Assembly (NCBI GenBank): GCA_021324415.1
Contig: JAJPJF010000447.1
Location: 1-41,043, forward strand
Origin: Nostocales cyanobacterium Centralia_MAG_434
GTDB taxonomy: Bacteria; Cyanobacteriota; Cyanobacteriia; Cyanobacteriales; Nostocaceae
Reading direction: 5' to 3'
Length of the DNA stretch: 41,043 nt
The notes under the pieces were generated by a model. That model worked only from the letters and a program-made list of their open reading frames with translations. It made no database searches and was not told the DNA's origin. Both the position numbers and the translations under genes were made by a program. This document shows, piece after piece, positions 24,062 through 34,093 of the stretch (position 1 is the stretch's first letter; every line of letters starts with the position of its first letter).

Positions 24062-27000
24062 TTATTTTGCTACTGAGAGTGTGCGACGCTTTGTCACCAT
24101 TTGGAAGGCTTCGATGATGTCACCTTCTGCCCAATCATTGAATTTATCAATACCTACACCACATTCATAGCCGGCATTGATTTCGCGCGCATCCTCTTTC
24201 ATACGCTTGAGGGAGTCGAGAACACCTTCGTAGATCACCTTACCACCACGACGCACCCGCAGTTTGCAGTTGCGAACTAGCTTGCCCGACTGAATGTAAC
24301 ACCCGGCAACTGCTCCACGACCAACAGGGAATATTGCCCGTACTTCAGCTTGTCCAAGGGGTTCTTCCACCAGTTCTGGTTCCAGAAGACCTTCCAAGGC
24401 TCCTTGAATATCTTCTAGAAGTTTGTAGATGATATTGTATTCCCGCACATCCACACCAGCTTCATCGGCAGCTTGTCTTGCGCCACTAGCGTAGGTGGTA
24501 TTGAACCCAATGATGACAGCACCACTGGCTGCGGCCAAGTCAATATCTGTCTGGGTAATTTCCCCAGCCGCTGCCAATAGCAAGCGAATTTGTACTTCGT
24601 TTTGCGGGATTTGTTTGAGTGCGCCCACAATGGCTTCGACAGAACCTTGCACATCGCCTTTGAGGATCAAGTTGAGTTCTTTCAACTCGCCTTCTTGGGC
24701 TTGAGCAGAGAGAGTTGTGAGGGTAACACGTCCCTGCATCAAACGAGACTGGCGCTGTTTGTCGGCGCGATCGCTTGCAAGTACCCGTGCTTCTTTTTCG
24801 TTTTCGAAAGCCTCAAACTCATCACCTGCGGCTGGCACATCACTTAAACCCAACACCTCGACGGCAAAAGAAGGAGTAGCAGCTTCTACTCTTGCGCCTC
24901 TATCATCTACCATTGCGCGGACCTTACCAAAGGCAGAGCCAGCAACCAACATATCGCCGACGTGTAGACTGCCATTCTGGATGAGAAGGGTAGCAACTGC
25001 TCCTTTCGCCTTATCCAGATGTGCTTCAATTACCGTTCCTTTAGCGGAACGATCTGGGTTGGCAGAGAGTTCTTCTACTTCTGCTACCAAAAGAATCATC
25101 TCTAAAAGGGTATCCAGATTTTCGCCTTTGATGGCGCTTACGGGGACCATGATTGTATCACCACCCCATTCTTCTGCTGTTAAACCATACTGAGTGAGTT
25201 CTTGCTTCACACGGTCTGGCTGTGCCCCTTCTTTGTCGATTTTGTTAATCGCCACAATAATTGGCACCTCTGCGGCTTGAGCATGCCTAATGGCTTCAAC
25301 TGTTTGAGGACGTACACCATCATCAGCGGCTACTACCAAAATAGCTATGTCGCCAACGCGTGAACCCCTCGCCCGCATAGCTGTGAAAGCTTCGTGTCCA
25401 GGAGTATCTAGGAACACCACTTGCTGCACTTTACCATCGTGTTCTACATCTACGTGGTAAGCACCAATATGTTGGGTAATACCGCCAGCTTCACCTGCTG
25501 CAACTTTTGTTTTCCGAATCGAGTCGAGCAGGGTGGTTTTCCCGTGGTCTACGTGCCCCATAATTGTCACTACAGGTGGACGACGGTGGAGGTTTTCTAA
25601 GTCTGCCACGTCAATCATTTCAGTGACTTTACGTGCTTCCGCTTCTGGTTCAGTGGTTTCAACTTCCACACCCAGTTCATTTGCAATCAGGGTGATGGTA
25701 GGAATATCGAGGTTTTGGGTGATACTCACAGCCATACCTTTAATGAACAGGATCTTGACAATCTCTGTATCAGCAATTGCCAGAAGGTCAGCCAATTCTT
25801 GGACTGTCATCGCACCTGTAATTGCGATTTTTTCTGGACGTTCTTGCTTTTGATCAGGTTCTCGGCGACGGTTTTGCTCGCGGGAGGCAGTCGACTTTTT
25901 ACCTCTAGCTATTGGGCTCATAGTAGCCGTAGCTATAGAAGGCTGTGCCGCCTTGGCTGCTTTAGGTTTGGGAGGACGGGCAATGGAGAGGCTAACTTGG
26001 ACTGTAGCTGGTATTTCTAGTCCCTCTTCATCTAAGAGGTCGTCTTCTTCCAGCAGATCGTCATCAAGTATTGGCTTGACCCGTTTTCCTTTGGCGACGC
26101 CTTTACCAAGCTTGCTTGATTCTTTGACCTCATCAATTTCCTCTTCTTGCCACTTTTTCCCACCTTTAGCTGGACGGGGTGGTGTTGGGCGCTTGAGTTC
26201 AATGATTTCGGCTGGGGCGGCGATATCTTCATCATCTATCGTCGGTGCTGCTTTTACTGTCCCTGGGGCTGTTGGTCTTGCTGGACTAGAGACTGAAGCC
26301 ACTGCAGCTGCTGGAGATTGCTCTGGACGTGCTGGTCTTGGTCGTGGCATGTCCACGACTTGCCCTGGAGCAGATGGTCTGTTGCCCTTCTGCTCTGGTT
26401 TTACTGGTGGCGCTGGAGAACGCGAAGCTTTTTGTGGTCCAGTCTGAGGCTGTTGTGATGTTTCTGCGGGGTTTGTTTGCGCCTTCCCTCTTCCCCTTGG
26501 CTGATCGCGTGATTGATCGCGATCGCGTTTCAGTATAGGGCGCTCACTGATACTTGTTGGGGAATCAGCATTATCCTGCTCAGATGGTCTTGTTGGTGGA
26601 GCCGCTAATTGTGGCTTTTGGGGTCTTTCTTGTCTGGTTTTATTTTGTGCAGCGACTTTTTCCGGTTTTTCTGCTGCTATTTTATCCCCTGGCTGGTTGT
26701 TATTATCAGGCGTTTTTTCCGCAGTGTCTGTAACAACAAGTTCTTGAGGGGTCTCAGACTGATTCCGGGGTACAGGTCGAATTGGTGCCGTCGGCTTCAT
26801 GGGTGAGACTGGTGTCGCGAAAGGTCGAGGAGGTGAAGGAGGAGAAACTTCAGAAGAAGCAAGTTGGTTATTGGTAGCAATAGACGCCTCTGAGGCGTTG
26901 AAGTTATTAGTATTTCTCAATATTTTGGGTTTACGAATCTCCAAAATTTGTTGTTTATTAGGTGCAGCAGGTCGGTTTCGTCCGCCAGGTTGTGGTGAAT

Positions 27001-27223
27001 TTGGTTTATGGCTTATGAGTGCGCCATTATCCTTTTTCGTCGTCACACTTGTTGTGGCAAGCTTTTCCGCTTGTAAACGGATTTGTTCAGCCTCAGATTC
27101 TGTGATCGTGCTGCTATGGCTTTTGACCGCAATATTGAGCTGGTCGCAAATTGCTAATAGCTCTTTGTTATCCAAATTCAATTCCTTTGATAATTCGTAG
27201 ATTCTAACTTTGCCGTTGTTCAT
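24062..27223 (-). CDS. infB: Translation initiation factor IF-2
   Basis: 1053-residue GTPase that delivers initiator tRNA to the 30S subunit. An IF2_N domain (about 1-55, [18 protein letters not shown]) is followed by a long Pro/Ala/Lys-rich linker (about 60-470) and a second IF2_N-like segment ([22 protein letters not shown]). The G domain has G1 GHVDHGKTT (about 555-563), G3 DTPGHE and G4 NKID, and is followed by beta-barrel domains II and IV. The ribosome-binding site is AGGGGAAAG just before the ATG. Last gene of rimP-nusA-ylxR-infB. Linker length is normal for cyanobacteria. Confidence 0.98.
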   Translation of the reverse strand: MNNGKVRIYELSKELNLDNKELLAICDQLNIAVKSHSSTITESEAEQIRLQAEKLATTSVTTKKDNGALISHKPNSPQPGGRNRPAAPNKQQILEIRKPKILRNTNNFNASEASIATNNQLASSEVSPPSPPRPFATPVSPMKPTAPIRPVPRNQSETPQELVVTDTAEKTPDNNNQPGDKIAAEKPEKVAAQNKTRQERPQKPQLAAPPTRPSEQDNADSPTSISERPILKRDRDQSRDQPRGRGKAQTNPAETSQQPQTGPQKASRSPAPPVKPEQKGNRPSAPGQVVDMPRPRPARPEQSPAAAVASVSSPARPTAPGTVKAAPTIDDEDIAAPAEIIELKRPTPPRPAKGGKKWQEEEIDEVKESSKLGKGVAKGKRVKPILDDDLLEEDDLLDEEGLEIPATVQVSLSIARPPKPKAAKAAQPSIATATMSPIARGKKSTASREQNRRREPDQKQERPEKIAITGAMTVQELADLLAIADTEIVKILFIKGMAVSITQNLDIPTITLIANELGVEVETTEPEAEARKVTEMIDVADLENLHRRPPVVTIMGHVDHGKTTLLDSIRKTKVAAGEAGGITQHIGAYHVDVEHDGKVQQVVFLDTPGHEAFTAMRARGSRVGDIAILVVAADDGVRPQTVEAIRHAQAAEVPIIVAINKIDKEGAQPDRVKQELTQYGLTAEEWGGDTIMVPVSAIKGENLDTLLEMILLVAEVEELSANPDRSAKGTVIEAHLDKAKGAVATLLIQNGSLHVGDMLVAGSAFGKVRAMVDDRGARVEAATPSFAVEVLGLSDVPAAGDEFEAFENEKEARVLASDRADKQRQSRLMQGRVTLTTLSAQAQEGELKELNLILKGDVQGSVEAIVGALKQIPQNEVQIRLLLAAAGEITQTDIDLAAASGAVIIGFNTTYASGARQAADEAGVDVREYNIIYKLLEDIQGALEGLLEPELVEEPLGQAEVRAIFPVGRGAVAGCYIQSGKLVRNCKLRVRRGGKVIYEGVLDSLKRMKEDAREINAGYECGVGIDKFNDWAEGDIIEAFQMVTKRRTLSVAK

Positions 27224-27654
27224 CCACTCTTTCCCCTTTAATTTACAGTTTTAGCGGATGGTTGCCTGGTTTGTGACATCTCCATCCTTCGATTACTGTG
27301 TTAGGTTGCCGTTCTGGTTTTGCCGGTGCCTCCAATCAGGAAAGAGAGATGTTTCGGTTCATTGCTGGCATCCCCACCGGAAGTGATGGGCGACGCCGAT
27401 CTGCGCGCGGGCGCTACCAGGTTGCCATTTTGTACTTTTTGGTTTTGCTGATTCTGAGTCTTCCACGACACAATCGAGTAAAACTTATTTGGAGTGTTGT
27501 TTCGCCCTTTTAAATTTTTTAGAGAGGAATGCCAACAACCCCTATTTACTATTTTGGCAGATAAGGATAACCGCAGAGGGGGTGATGATAGCACAATTAG
27601 TTCGGCTGTTACCACAATGCCTCTGGAGATTCCCGATATATAAAGTGGTTCTAA
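27224..27654 (-). other. 431-bp spacer between ylxR and infB inside the operon
   Basis: Long for a gene gap within this operon. One minus-strand frame (27615-27301, GTG start) is open for 104 codons, but its product shows no family and contains stretches that look like translated repeat DNA, so I do not call it a gene. The spacer ends with the infB ribosome-binding site. It could contain an internal promoter or a 5' leader for infB. Confidence 0.55.
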
Positions 27655-27924
27655 CTAGGTTTGATTTTGAGAATTGCTTTGGGCTAAACGTTGCCACAAT
27701 GCTTCATACAGTGTTTCTGGCACTGATGCACGTAGCGATCGCCCTAAACGGTTTTTTTTCTGAGCTGTTTGAAGACAGCTCGTTTGCGGACAAATATAGG
27801 CAGAACGCCCCATGCCCTTATCTAATTGTACCTGTCCAGACGGGAAGACGCGGACAATCCGCCAAAACTCTTGCTTTGATTTAACGCTACGACAACTAAT
27901 GCAGCGTCGATAATTCGGCTTCAT
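27655..27924 (-). CDS. ylxR: YlxR (DUF448) RNA-binding family protein
   Basis: 89 residues from the ATG at 27924; an in-frame ATG at 27984 would add 20 residues unlike the family. The typical MKPNYRRCISCR start with Cys pair, RIVRVFPSGQVQLD, GRSAYICP and KNRLGRSLR motifs are all present. YlxR proteins bind RNA and nucleoid components and lie between nusA and infB in many bacteria, as here. The exact role in cyanobacteria is unsettled. Confidence 0.93.
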   Translation of the reverse strand: MKPNYRRCISCRSVKSKQEFWRIVRVFPSGQVQLDKGMGRSAYICPQTSCLQTAQKKNRLGRSLRASVPETLYEALWQRLAQSNSQNQT

Positions 27925-28177
27925 TGGGTTGGTAGCTCTTTGATCAAGAGCCGTCGGAGTCTGCTCAAAACAAGTATTCTTCAAACTTTACCTATTCATT
28001 ATCCATATTTTCAAAAATTTTAGCCTCCAGCGACTCCTCATTATTTATTCTCTTGTCCCTCCTGATAAATGTCATCTGCTTGTGGCGTATATTTTTTGCG
28101 TAAAGTTAGATTCCTTAACATTTTGGCGACACAAGTGTATGGCAATAAGTCAAACACACTACCATCTTGCTTAAAAT

Positions 28178-29866
28178 TTAGACCTCCAGAGAATCTAATA
28201 TGGTTTTGAGTGTTACATCCTCGTTTTCTAAAGCATCAGCAAGTTTAGCAATGGCAGCAGTTGTTCCAGACGCGTTAGATAGGGACACTAAGCGTTCCAA
28301 AAACTGCTTTAGTGTATTGAGCGAAGCTTGAAAAATCAGCAAATTCAACAGTTCTGCTGCTTCAGTATTTTCTTCTGTTAAGGCTGTTAAAGCATTTTTC
28401 AGTTCGGAGGGAAAAGCCTGAAAAGACTTTACGGCTGTCTCAATCTTGTTTTGAGCTGCTTCTATGATCTCAGCTTGATAATCCTCGTCATCTTCTTCTT
28501 CCTCTTCCTCTTCCTCTTCTTCAGCTTGATAATTATCTTCCTGTGCTTGATATCTGTGGTTTGTTTGTACTTCTTCGTAATCGTCTAATTCTTGAAGCTC
28601 ATCTTCCTCTAGTTGTAAATCAACATCATCAATGTCATCATTCTCAACAACATCTTCATCTTCTTCTGCTTGTGCTTGTTCTTGTAAGTATTTTGCTCGT
28701 GAAGCTATAAACTTAGCATCTTCTGCTGCATGATCGTATTTAGCTTTATCTTTAATGTCAATTTTCCAGCCTGTTAAACGAGCGGCTAAACGAACATTTT
28801 GTCCTTCTTTACCAATAGCCAAACTGAGTTGATCGTCAGCGACTAGGACGTGGGTTTGTCTTGTTTCGGGGTCCATCAAGCGCACCTCATCCACACGTGC
28901 AGGACTGAGCGCATTCGCTATATATGTTGCTGGATCTGGAGACCAACGAATCACATCTATTTTTTCTCCGCGCAATTCATTAACGACCACTTGAATACGT
29001 GATCCCCTCGCACCAATACAAGCACCAACTGGATCTACATCACGATCAAGAGTGTCAACAGCAATTTTGGTTCGAGGACCAACGTGCCGAGATGGAGGGT
29101 TTGCTTCCCGTGCTACTGCTACAATTCTGACAACTTCATCTTCGATTTCTGGCACTTCGTTGGCAAATAGATACACTACCAGACCTGCATCAGCCCGAGA
29201 CACCAACAACTGTGGTCCTCGTTGCTGACCTTGGGAAACTTTTTTAAGATATACCTTAAAGGTGGCATTTGCTCGGTAATTATCATTAGGCAGTTGCTCA
29301 CGCTTGGGCAATTCCGCTTCTACTTCTGGCTGACCAAAACCACTGCTAACTGCCATGATCACAGATTGCCTTTCAAACCGCAGAACTCTTGCTTGCAGAA
29401 CTGTTCCTTCTAGGTCTTGGAATTCTTCCTGTACCATCTGGCGTTGTTGATCGCGAAGCTTCTGCGCTAATACCTGCTTAGTTTGCATCGCCGCCATGCG
29501 ACCAAAATCTCCTTGATCTGGAGTCACATCTAGCACAACTTCTTGTCCTAATTGTGCTTCGTCTCCTCCCATATCCTGAACTTGTTTAAGAGAAATTTCG
29601 TGGTCAATGTTAGCAATTTCTTCAACTATAGTTTTAGTAGCGACGACGCGAAAGCCTTCTTCTTCAACATCAAGCTGTACATCAAAATTATCAAAGTAAT
29701 CTTCATCGAACTGCTTTCGCTCTATGTTTTGGGCACGGCGATAACGTTCATATCCTTTCAGCAGTGCTTCTCGAATTGCTGCTTGAACTGCCATTCGAGG
29801 TAAATTACGCTCGCGACTAATATTTTCAATTAAATCTTTTAATCCTGCTAAAGTAACCATTGACAT
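28178..29866 (-). CDS. nusA: Transcription termination/antitermination factor NusA, with long acidic C-terminal extension
   Basis: 562 residues from the ATG at 29866; AGGAG lies 7 bp upstream, whereas the in-frame TTG at 29872 has poorer spacing. N-terminal RNAP-binding domain (LAGLKDLIENISRERNLP), S1 domain with VLRFERQSVI, KH1/KH2 with DPVGACIGARGSRIQ and LSLAIGKEGQNVRLAARLTGWKIDI. After the KH domains, about 190 residues follow: a run of Glu/Asp (28485-28525), then a helical segment rich in Leu and Ala ending VTLKTILDSLEV. The extension is much longer than in the typical core protein. Second gene of the operon. Confidence 0.96.
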   Translation of the reverse strand: MSMVTLAGLKDLIENISRERNLPRMAVQAAIREALLKGYERYRRAQNIERKQFDEDYFDNFDVQLDVEEEGFRVVATKTIVEEIANIDHEISLKQVQDMGGDEAQLGQEVVLDVTPDQGDFGRMAAMQTKQVLAQKLRDQQRQMVQEEFQDLEGTVLQARVLRFERQSVIMAVSSGFGQPEVEAELPKREQLPNDNYRANATFKVYLKKVSQGQQRGPQLLVSRADAGLVVYLFANEVPEIEDEVVRIVAVAREANPPSRHVGPRTKIAVDTLDRDVDPVGACIGARGSRIQVVVNELRGEKIDVIRWSPDPATYIANALSPARVDEVRLMDPETRQTHVLVADDQLSLAIGKEGQNVRLAARLTGWKIDIKDKAKYDHAAEDAKFIASRAKYLQEQAQAEEDEDVVENDDIDDVDLQLEEDELQELDDYEEVQTNHRYQAQEDNYQAEEEEEEEEEEDDEDYQAEIIEAAQNKIETAVKSFQAFPSELKNALTALTEENTEAAELLNLLIFQASLNTLKQFLERLVSLSNASGTTAAIAKLADALENEDVTLKTILDSLEV

Positions 29867-29904
29867 AAGCAATCTCCTAAATTTTTATACAAGTAGCCAT
29901 AACA

Positions 29905-29954
29905 ATTAGGAGTTATAATTCCTAACTCCTAATTCCTAACTCCTAATTCCTAAA
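29905..29954. repeat. STRR-type heptamer (CTAACTC / CTAATTC) in the rimP-nusA gap
   Basis: About six units of TCCTAACTCCTAATTC type between rimP and nusA, similar to the block at 6622-6666. Confidence 0.8.
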
Positions 29955-29955
29955 C

Positions 29956-29996
29956 GCCAGTTGCTTCAAGTCGGCACAGCCGCCCAACGCACTGGC
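29956..29996. repeat. Dispersed ~41-bp repeat with inverted ends, copy A
   Basis: Begins GCCAGTTGCTTCAAGTCGG and ends CGCACTGGC, so the ends GCCAGT/ACTGGC pair. A close relative lies at 40597-40640. The family lies in gene gaps and is transcribed within the rimP-nusA intergenic region. Confidence 0.85.
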
Positions 29997-30008
29997 TCCT
30001 CCTAACTC

Positions 30009-30470
30009 TTAACGGCGTTCATCCAACTGCACCTTAGTAATCAAGGTGCGGGGAATTTCGACGACACGACCTTTTTGGTTTAAGAAAACTGTTGTCTCAT
30101 CCCGACGAATTAATTGCCCAGTCCATTCCTGTTGTCCTTCATAAGATGGGGAAGTCCAGACGATTACAGGAAATCCTTTAAAGGCAATAAACTCGCGGTC
30201 AGTTACCAGTTGGCGTGAGATACCTGGACTGGACACTTCCAGTACATAGGCATCTGGGATGACTGCTGCCGCATCTAGAGAGGCTTCTAAAGCACGGCTC
30301 ATCCGCTCACAATCATCTAATCCAGTATCTTGGTGTGGATTGCGGATGTCTACCCGCAAAACTGGGGGACGTTGGTTGGTGTGAAAAACCACGCCGACAA
30401 TTTCCAAGTCCAGTTCTTCTGCCACTGGTGTTGCTAATTCGATAATTTGTGGGACTATAGGATGAGTCAT
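30009..30470 (-). CDS. rimP: Ribosome maturation factor RimP
   Basis: 153 residues from the ATG at 30470 (family start [20 protein letters not shown]). Conserved RimP features: [19 protein letters not shown], the [12 protein letters not shown] helix, [12 protein letters not shown], and a C-terminal SH3-like domain. RimP helps mature the 30S subunit. First gene of the rimP-nusA-ylxR-infB operon. There is no Shine-Dalgarno before the ATG; an intrinsic-terminator-like hairpin ends 13 bp upstream. A GTG at 30506 is in frame but lies inside that hairpin. Confidence 0.95.
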   Translation of the reverse strand: MTHPIVPQIIELATPVAEELDLEIVGVVFHTNQRPPVLRVDIRNPHQDTGLDDCERMSRALEASLDAAAVIPDAYVLEVSSPGISRQLVTDREFIAFKGFPVIVWTSPSYEGQQEWTGQLIRRDETTVFLNQKGRVVEIPRTLITKVQLDERR

Positions 30471-30483
30471 GCTGCAATTCAAC

Positions 30484-30508
30484 AAAAAAAGTGGGCGTTG
30501 ACCCACTT
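30484..30508 (-). terminator. Terminator-like hairpin in the rimP leader (candidate attenuator)
   Basis: On the minus strand, AAGTGGG and CCCACTT pair around TCAACG (30508-30489) and are followed directly by a run of T (complement of 30484-30490). It lies between the upstream region and the rimP ATG (30470), so it would stop transcription before the operon unless bypassed. Another hairpin (CGAACC/GGTTCG, 30544-30561) lies just upstream in the leader. Confidence 0.7.
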
Positions 30509-30684
30509 CCTGCGATAGGGATATCTTCCAAGAAGTCTTGCGACGAACCAGTGAAGGTTCGCCCTTAATTTGAGTTTAGCGCATTTCTTCTGGGTCGAGA
30601 AGTCACCAAGCACATGTTTTCAATCCTTAATGGAATTCATCTCGGTGAATACAGTTCGTTGCTCTAAACTGCAGATATTTTTAA

Positions 30685-32136
30685 CTACCTTTTTTCTCTC
30701 AGTGATATCACAGAAGAGCTTTTGCTACTGACTACTGGCTCAACGGTTACCTGGGTTCTGGGTTTCCTTATTTGCTCTAATATTTGTGACCTCTCTTCGG
30801 TGGATAAGTTCTGAACGTAGTTAAGTTTAACTTCCTCTAAAAAGTCCAACAGTAGGCTCTGAATTTCTGGAAGTATATTTGAGTTCTTTATCTGTGATCC
30901 CAAGGCTGCACTAAAGCTTGTCATGAATTCACTAGAAAGTTTTGCTAAAACGGGGTCTTGTGACGTCTTAACCAAAGCATTGTAAAGATTTGTCACTATC
31001 TGATTTGTTAATTGCTTGCTTAACTCGGTTTGCATGTCTCCTACCATGGGTAAACCTTGCAAGCTACGGTAAATTGGGGATTGATTGAGAGCACTGTCGA
31101 TAGTGTGATGTATGATGGCGGTGATTTCTGGTTCAACTTTGGGTAAAACTTGGTAAATGATTGTTTGAACCAAAATACCTGCGATCGCCTCTAGTTCATT
31201 CAGATTATTGATATCTATGTAGGATTGCTGTTTCGGTTTTTGTGACAGCCAGTGGGTTAACTCTCCTCGTTGAATTGAACTTTGAAGTTGGTTAATCACC
31301 CGAACTACAACAACTTCTGTAAGTTCTCCTGCAAAATTTGTGACTATCCCCAGGTTAGCTTGCTGCCTTACAGATTTGAGATCTATCAATTGTGCTTGAT
31401 CAAGACGTATCACTACAGGTATAATTCTTAACCACCTACAAAAGGGTATCAGTAATAAAAGGTCATACCAGCGCCAGAGAATTATGTTTAACCAGCTAAA
31501 CCCAGGATGGCGGCGTTTGATGTAGAAGCTACGCGCTAGTAAATCTAAACTAAATAAAATGACAAAGGGTAAATCAATAATCCAAAAATTATCAATAAAT
31601 TCGCCATTTTCACCGATGTGGCGATAATAGTTGGTTGCAATTAAAGGTGCAATGTCTTTATCAAAGAAATTGATCTCCTTATACCAACCTTTTTGGGATA
31701 AATAAGCCTGACTCCAAAAAGTGGCAAAGGAACGCTTTGCAGATTCTTGGTGGATGTGATCACGCATCCGATTTTTAATTTTTTCTAAGGTCCCACTCTT
31801 ACCCACTGCTGCAAAAGGATTAGTCTCAATCAGATCGCTACTTAGACGCCGCAATTCTGCGAGCTGAGTTTCTACTTGTGGCGATCGCAATCCTGTTTGA
31901 CTGACTTGATGTTTCAGTGTATTTACGGTTACAAGATAGTTGTCTGTTTCCCGATGAGGTTCAATCCCTTTGACTGAATCATAGAGGTGGGTTATTTGTG
32001 GCAACCTACGTAAGTAGAAATTCCGCCAAGGAATGTAACTTAAATCAAATAAAACTAGGCCCAAGTTGACTGTGGCAATAATTGCCATCATTTTTTCAAA
32101 CCATAAGTTACGCTGCTTGGGTAAATTCGCGCTCAT
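30685..32136 (-). CDS. Conserved cyanobacterial membrane protein of unknown function
   Basis: 483-residue protein with a short N-terminal hydrophobic segment (about 15-33) and a membrane core at about 183-245 (FWIIDLPFVILFSLDLLARS; WYDLLLLIPFCRWLRIIPVVIRL). The latter basic-spaced helix recalls the S4 segment of ion-channel voltage sensors but without a pore. A long helical soluble C-terminal half (about 260-460) follows, repeatedly LTNQIVTNLYNAL-like. I do not recognise a named family beyond cyanobacterial hypothetical proteins. It follows no close operon partner; the gap to rimP is about 210 bp. Confidence 0.75.
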   Translation of the reverse strand: MSANLPKQRNLWFEKMMAIIATVNLGLVLFDLSYIPWRNFYLRRLPQITHLYDSVKGIEPHRETDNYLVTVNTLKHQVSQTGLRSPQVETQLAELRRLSSDLIETNPFAAVGKSGTLEKIKNRMRDHIHQESAKRSFATFWSQAYLSQKGWYKEINFFDKDIAPLIATNYYRHIGENGEFIDNFWIIDLPFVILFSLDLLARSFYIKRRHPGFSWLNIILWRWYDLLLLIPFCRWLRIIPVVIRLDQAQLIDLKSVRQQANLGIVTNFAGELTEVVVVRVINQLQSSIQRGELTHWLSQKPKQQSYIDINNLNELEAIAGILVQTIIYQVLPKVEPEITAIIHHTIDSALNQSPIYRSLQGLPMVGDMQTELSKQLTNQIVTNLYNALVKTSQDPVLAKLSSEFMTSFSAALGSQIKNSNILPEIQSLLLDFLEEVKLNYVQNLSTEERSQILEQIRKPRTQVTVEPVVSSKSSSVISLREKR

Positions 32137-32389
32137 TCCATTCCTGACAGTTAGATAATGTGGTTTGAAGTTTTTCTAGTCTACTTTCTACTTTTATGTT
32201 CAAAAATAAATATCTCTACTGATAGATGAAAAAAATAATATTATATACACTAGTTAAATTAAACCACATAACTTAAAATAATCTAATCAAAAATCTACAA
32301 TCATCAAGAAAAAAGATGTTAAGGAAACTGAGAATGCATCTCTTAACGTCAATATTCTATTGATTTGTCTAAAAAATGGAGTTTAGATT

Positions 32390-33085
32390 ATGTGGTGTGG
32401 GTTTGAAAAATCAAGAGCTAGTGTAGCTGCTGTTTGTTTTATAACAGCTGGTATGATCATGTCCAATACAGCATTTGCCGCCCAAAAATACACCCCGAGG
32501 CAATTTCGTGCTGTGTTGCATGGACTAGGCTATAAGGTCAAGGTGTCAGATACACCCTTAACAGATGCCGAAACAAAAGCAGCAATCAAGGAATTTCAGC
32601 AGGGTTATAAGCTAAAACCTGCTGATGGGGTAGCAGGACCAAAGACGGAAAATTATGCGGGACAAATCGTTGAGATTCTGCAATCTAACTTGAATTTGGT
32701 GCTGAAGCCCAAAACTCCTCTACCTCGCAATCAATATTATGGTGCCCAGACAGAAGCAGCCGTGAAGGAGTATCAGAAAAAAAATCAGCTAACAGAAACA
32801 GGAATTGCTGATTTAGCATTGCGCCAGAAGTTGGATAAAGAGGCAGAAAACCTCATCTCAAGTCCGACATCCACACCAACAAAGAAGCCCTCAACAAAAC
32901 CAAAGGCTTCTCCTACAGAAACTTCAACACCAACAGCTTCTCCTACAGAAACTTCAACACCAACAACTTCTCCTACAGAAACTTCAACACCAACACCGAC
33001 GGCAACGCCTACATCTACACCTAAGACCAAACCAACAACCAAACCAACAACTAAACCAACCGCTAAACCCAAAACGAAGTCTTAA
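32390..33085 (+). CDS. Secreted peptidoglycan-binding-domain protein with Thr/Pro repeat tail
   Basis: 231 residues with a signal peptide (hydrophobic core SVAAVCFITAGMIMS, cleavage after AFA at about 31). Two PG_binding_1-like segments follow: FRAVLHGLGYKVKV...AIKEFQQGYKLKPADGVAGPKT, and TEAAVKEYQKKNQLTETGIAD. The C-terminal third is Thr/Pro/Ser-rich and repetitive, ending TKPTTKPTAKPKTKS, probably a flexible or glycosylated wall linker. It binds peptidoglycan and has no catalytic domain. The internal DNA repeat is listed separately. Confidence 0.88.
   Translation: MWCGFEKSRASVAAVCFITAGMIMSNTAFAAQKYTPRQFRAVLHGLGYKVKVSDTPLTDAETKAAIKEFQQGYKLKPADGVAGPKTENYAGQIVEILQSNLNLVLKPKTPLPRNQYYGAQTEAAVKEYQKKNQLTETGIADLALRQKLDKEAENLISSPTSTPTKKPSTKPKASPTETSTPTASPTETSTPTTSPTETSTPTPTATPTSTPKTKPTTKPTTKPTAKPKTKS
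32906..32995 (+). repeat. Three 30-bp tandem repeats within the coding region
   Basis: Units at 32906, 32936 and 32966 are near-identical (only one base differs in the third) and code for the decapeptide ASPTETSTPT (TSPTETSTPT in the third). Near-identity at the DNA level points to recent expansion; copy number may vary among strains. Confidence 0.92.
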
Positions 33086-33099
33086 TCATGTGAAGAATA

Positions 33100-33999
33100 T
33101 TACCTGAGTGTATCTTGGGATGGTTTTTCTAAGGGTCTTCCCTTGGGCACTGGTAATATTGGACGACGATCATCATACGGCATAGGAATGTACTGTACTG
33201 TGGGTCGTCCACCTTGCGGTTGTGGGTATAAATCCATGAGGTCATAAACAACACGGGGTAGCCCAACTGTTATGGGCAGCCCCATTTCTGTTGCCTCCTC
33301 AACAGTGATGGGATAATCGTGAGTGACACGTCCAGTTGTTAGGCTGTCAACAATTTTTTCAATGTTTTCCAGTTTCACTTTTTGATTAGGCACATCGTCT
33401 TTAAGCAAAGTCCTCACAAAACGCTGCACTTGAGCAATAGCTTTACGCGCTAGGTCTGCCATGATGAGGGTTTGATCATCAATTTCACTGATAGGCTTGT
33501 CTTCAACAACTTTCAAAAGACTTGACGCAGGAAAGTTACCAAGTTGGGGATCAACTGGTCCAAGAACAGCGTTGGCATCCATCACGATTTCATCAGCCGC
33601 TAAAGCCAACATTGTGCCACCACTCATGGCATAGTGTGGAACAAAGACCGTCACTTTTGCCTGATGGCGAATTAATGCTCTAGCGATTTGTTCGGTTGCC
33701 AAAACCAGACCACCAGGAGTATGCAAAATTAAGTCAATGGGCACGTCTGGGGGAGTTAGGCGAATTGCCCGCAGAATTTGTTCTGAGTCTTCGATGGTGA
33801 TGTAGCGCGATATGGGAATTCCTAATAAACTGATAGACTCCTGACGATGAATGAGCAAAATGACTCGACTTTTTCGTTCCTGTTGAAATTCTTGTAGGGC
33901 ACGGAAACGCCGAAACTCTATCTGCCTTTTCTGCCACAAGGGTTGCAGAGAAGAAAGGAGCAGGAAAATCCAAAATAAATCACCAATACCAAAACCCAT
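33100..33999 (-). CDS. Membrane-anchored SDH/ClpP-fold serine protease-like protein
   Basis: 299 residues from the ATG at 33999; a TTG at 34017 is also in frame. An N-terminal membrane helix (about 5-20) is followed by a Clp/crotonase-fold domain with HTPGGLVL (93-100) and YAMSGGTMLALAADEI, in which Ser126 is the probable nucleophile, and then a Pro-rich tail. It matches the SDH_protease (serine dehydrogenase proteinase-like) family, which resembles SppA and NfeD-type membrane proteases. Substrate unknown. It is convergent with the peptidoglycan-binding gene (14 bp apart). Confidence 0.88.
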   Translation of the reverse strand: MGFGIGDLFWIFLLLSSLQPLWQKRQIEFRRFRALQEFQQERKSRVILLIHRQESISLLGIPISRYITIEDSEQILRAIRLTPPDVPIDLILHTPGGLVLATEQIARALIRHQAKVTVFVPHYAMSGGTMLALAADEIVMDANAVLGPVDPQLGNFPASSLLKVVEDKPISEIDDQTLIMADLARKAIAQVQRFVRTLLKDDVPNQKVKLENIEKIVDSLTTGRVTHDYPITVEEATEMGLPITVGLPRVVYDLMDLYPQPQGGRPTVQYIPMPYDDRRPILPVPKGRPLEKPSQDTLR

Positions 34000-34093
34000 A
34001 ACAGTTATTGTTGACAACTAAATCACTATGGTCATGATTGTCCCAATTTTTGAGAAAACACAGTTCTATCTGGAGAGTCATACTCTGTATTGA

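Noticed and set aside
25953-26447. Long plus-strand frames opposite the infB linker (164 and 158 codons, also 24717-25193)
   Set aside because: Antisense shadows of the biased Pro/Ala/Lys-rich infB codons; no ribosome-binding site or family.
27301-27615. 104-codon minus-strand frame between ylxR and infB
   Set aside because: No family, GTG start, repeat-like composition; kept only as a spacer note. Homologous frames in relatives would change this.
32785-33072. 95-codon minus-strand Val/Gly-rich frame
   Set aside because: Antisense of the Thr/Pro repeat tail of the peptidoglycan-binding protein.
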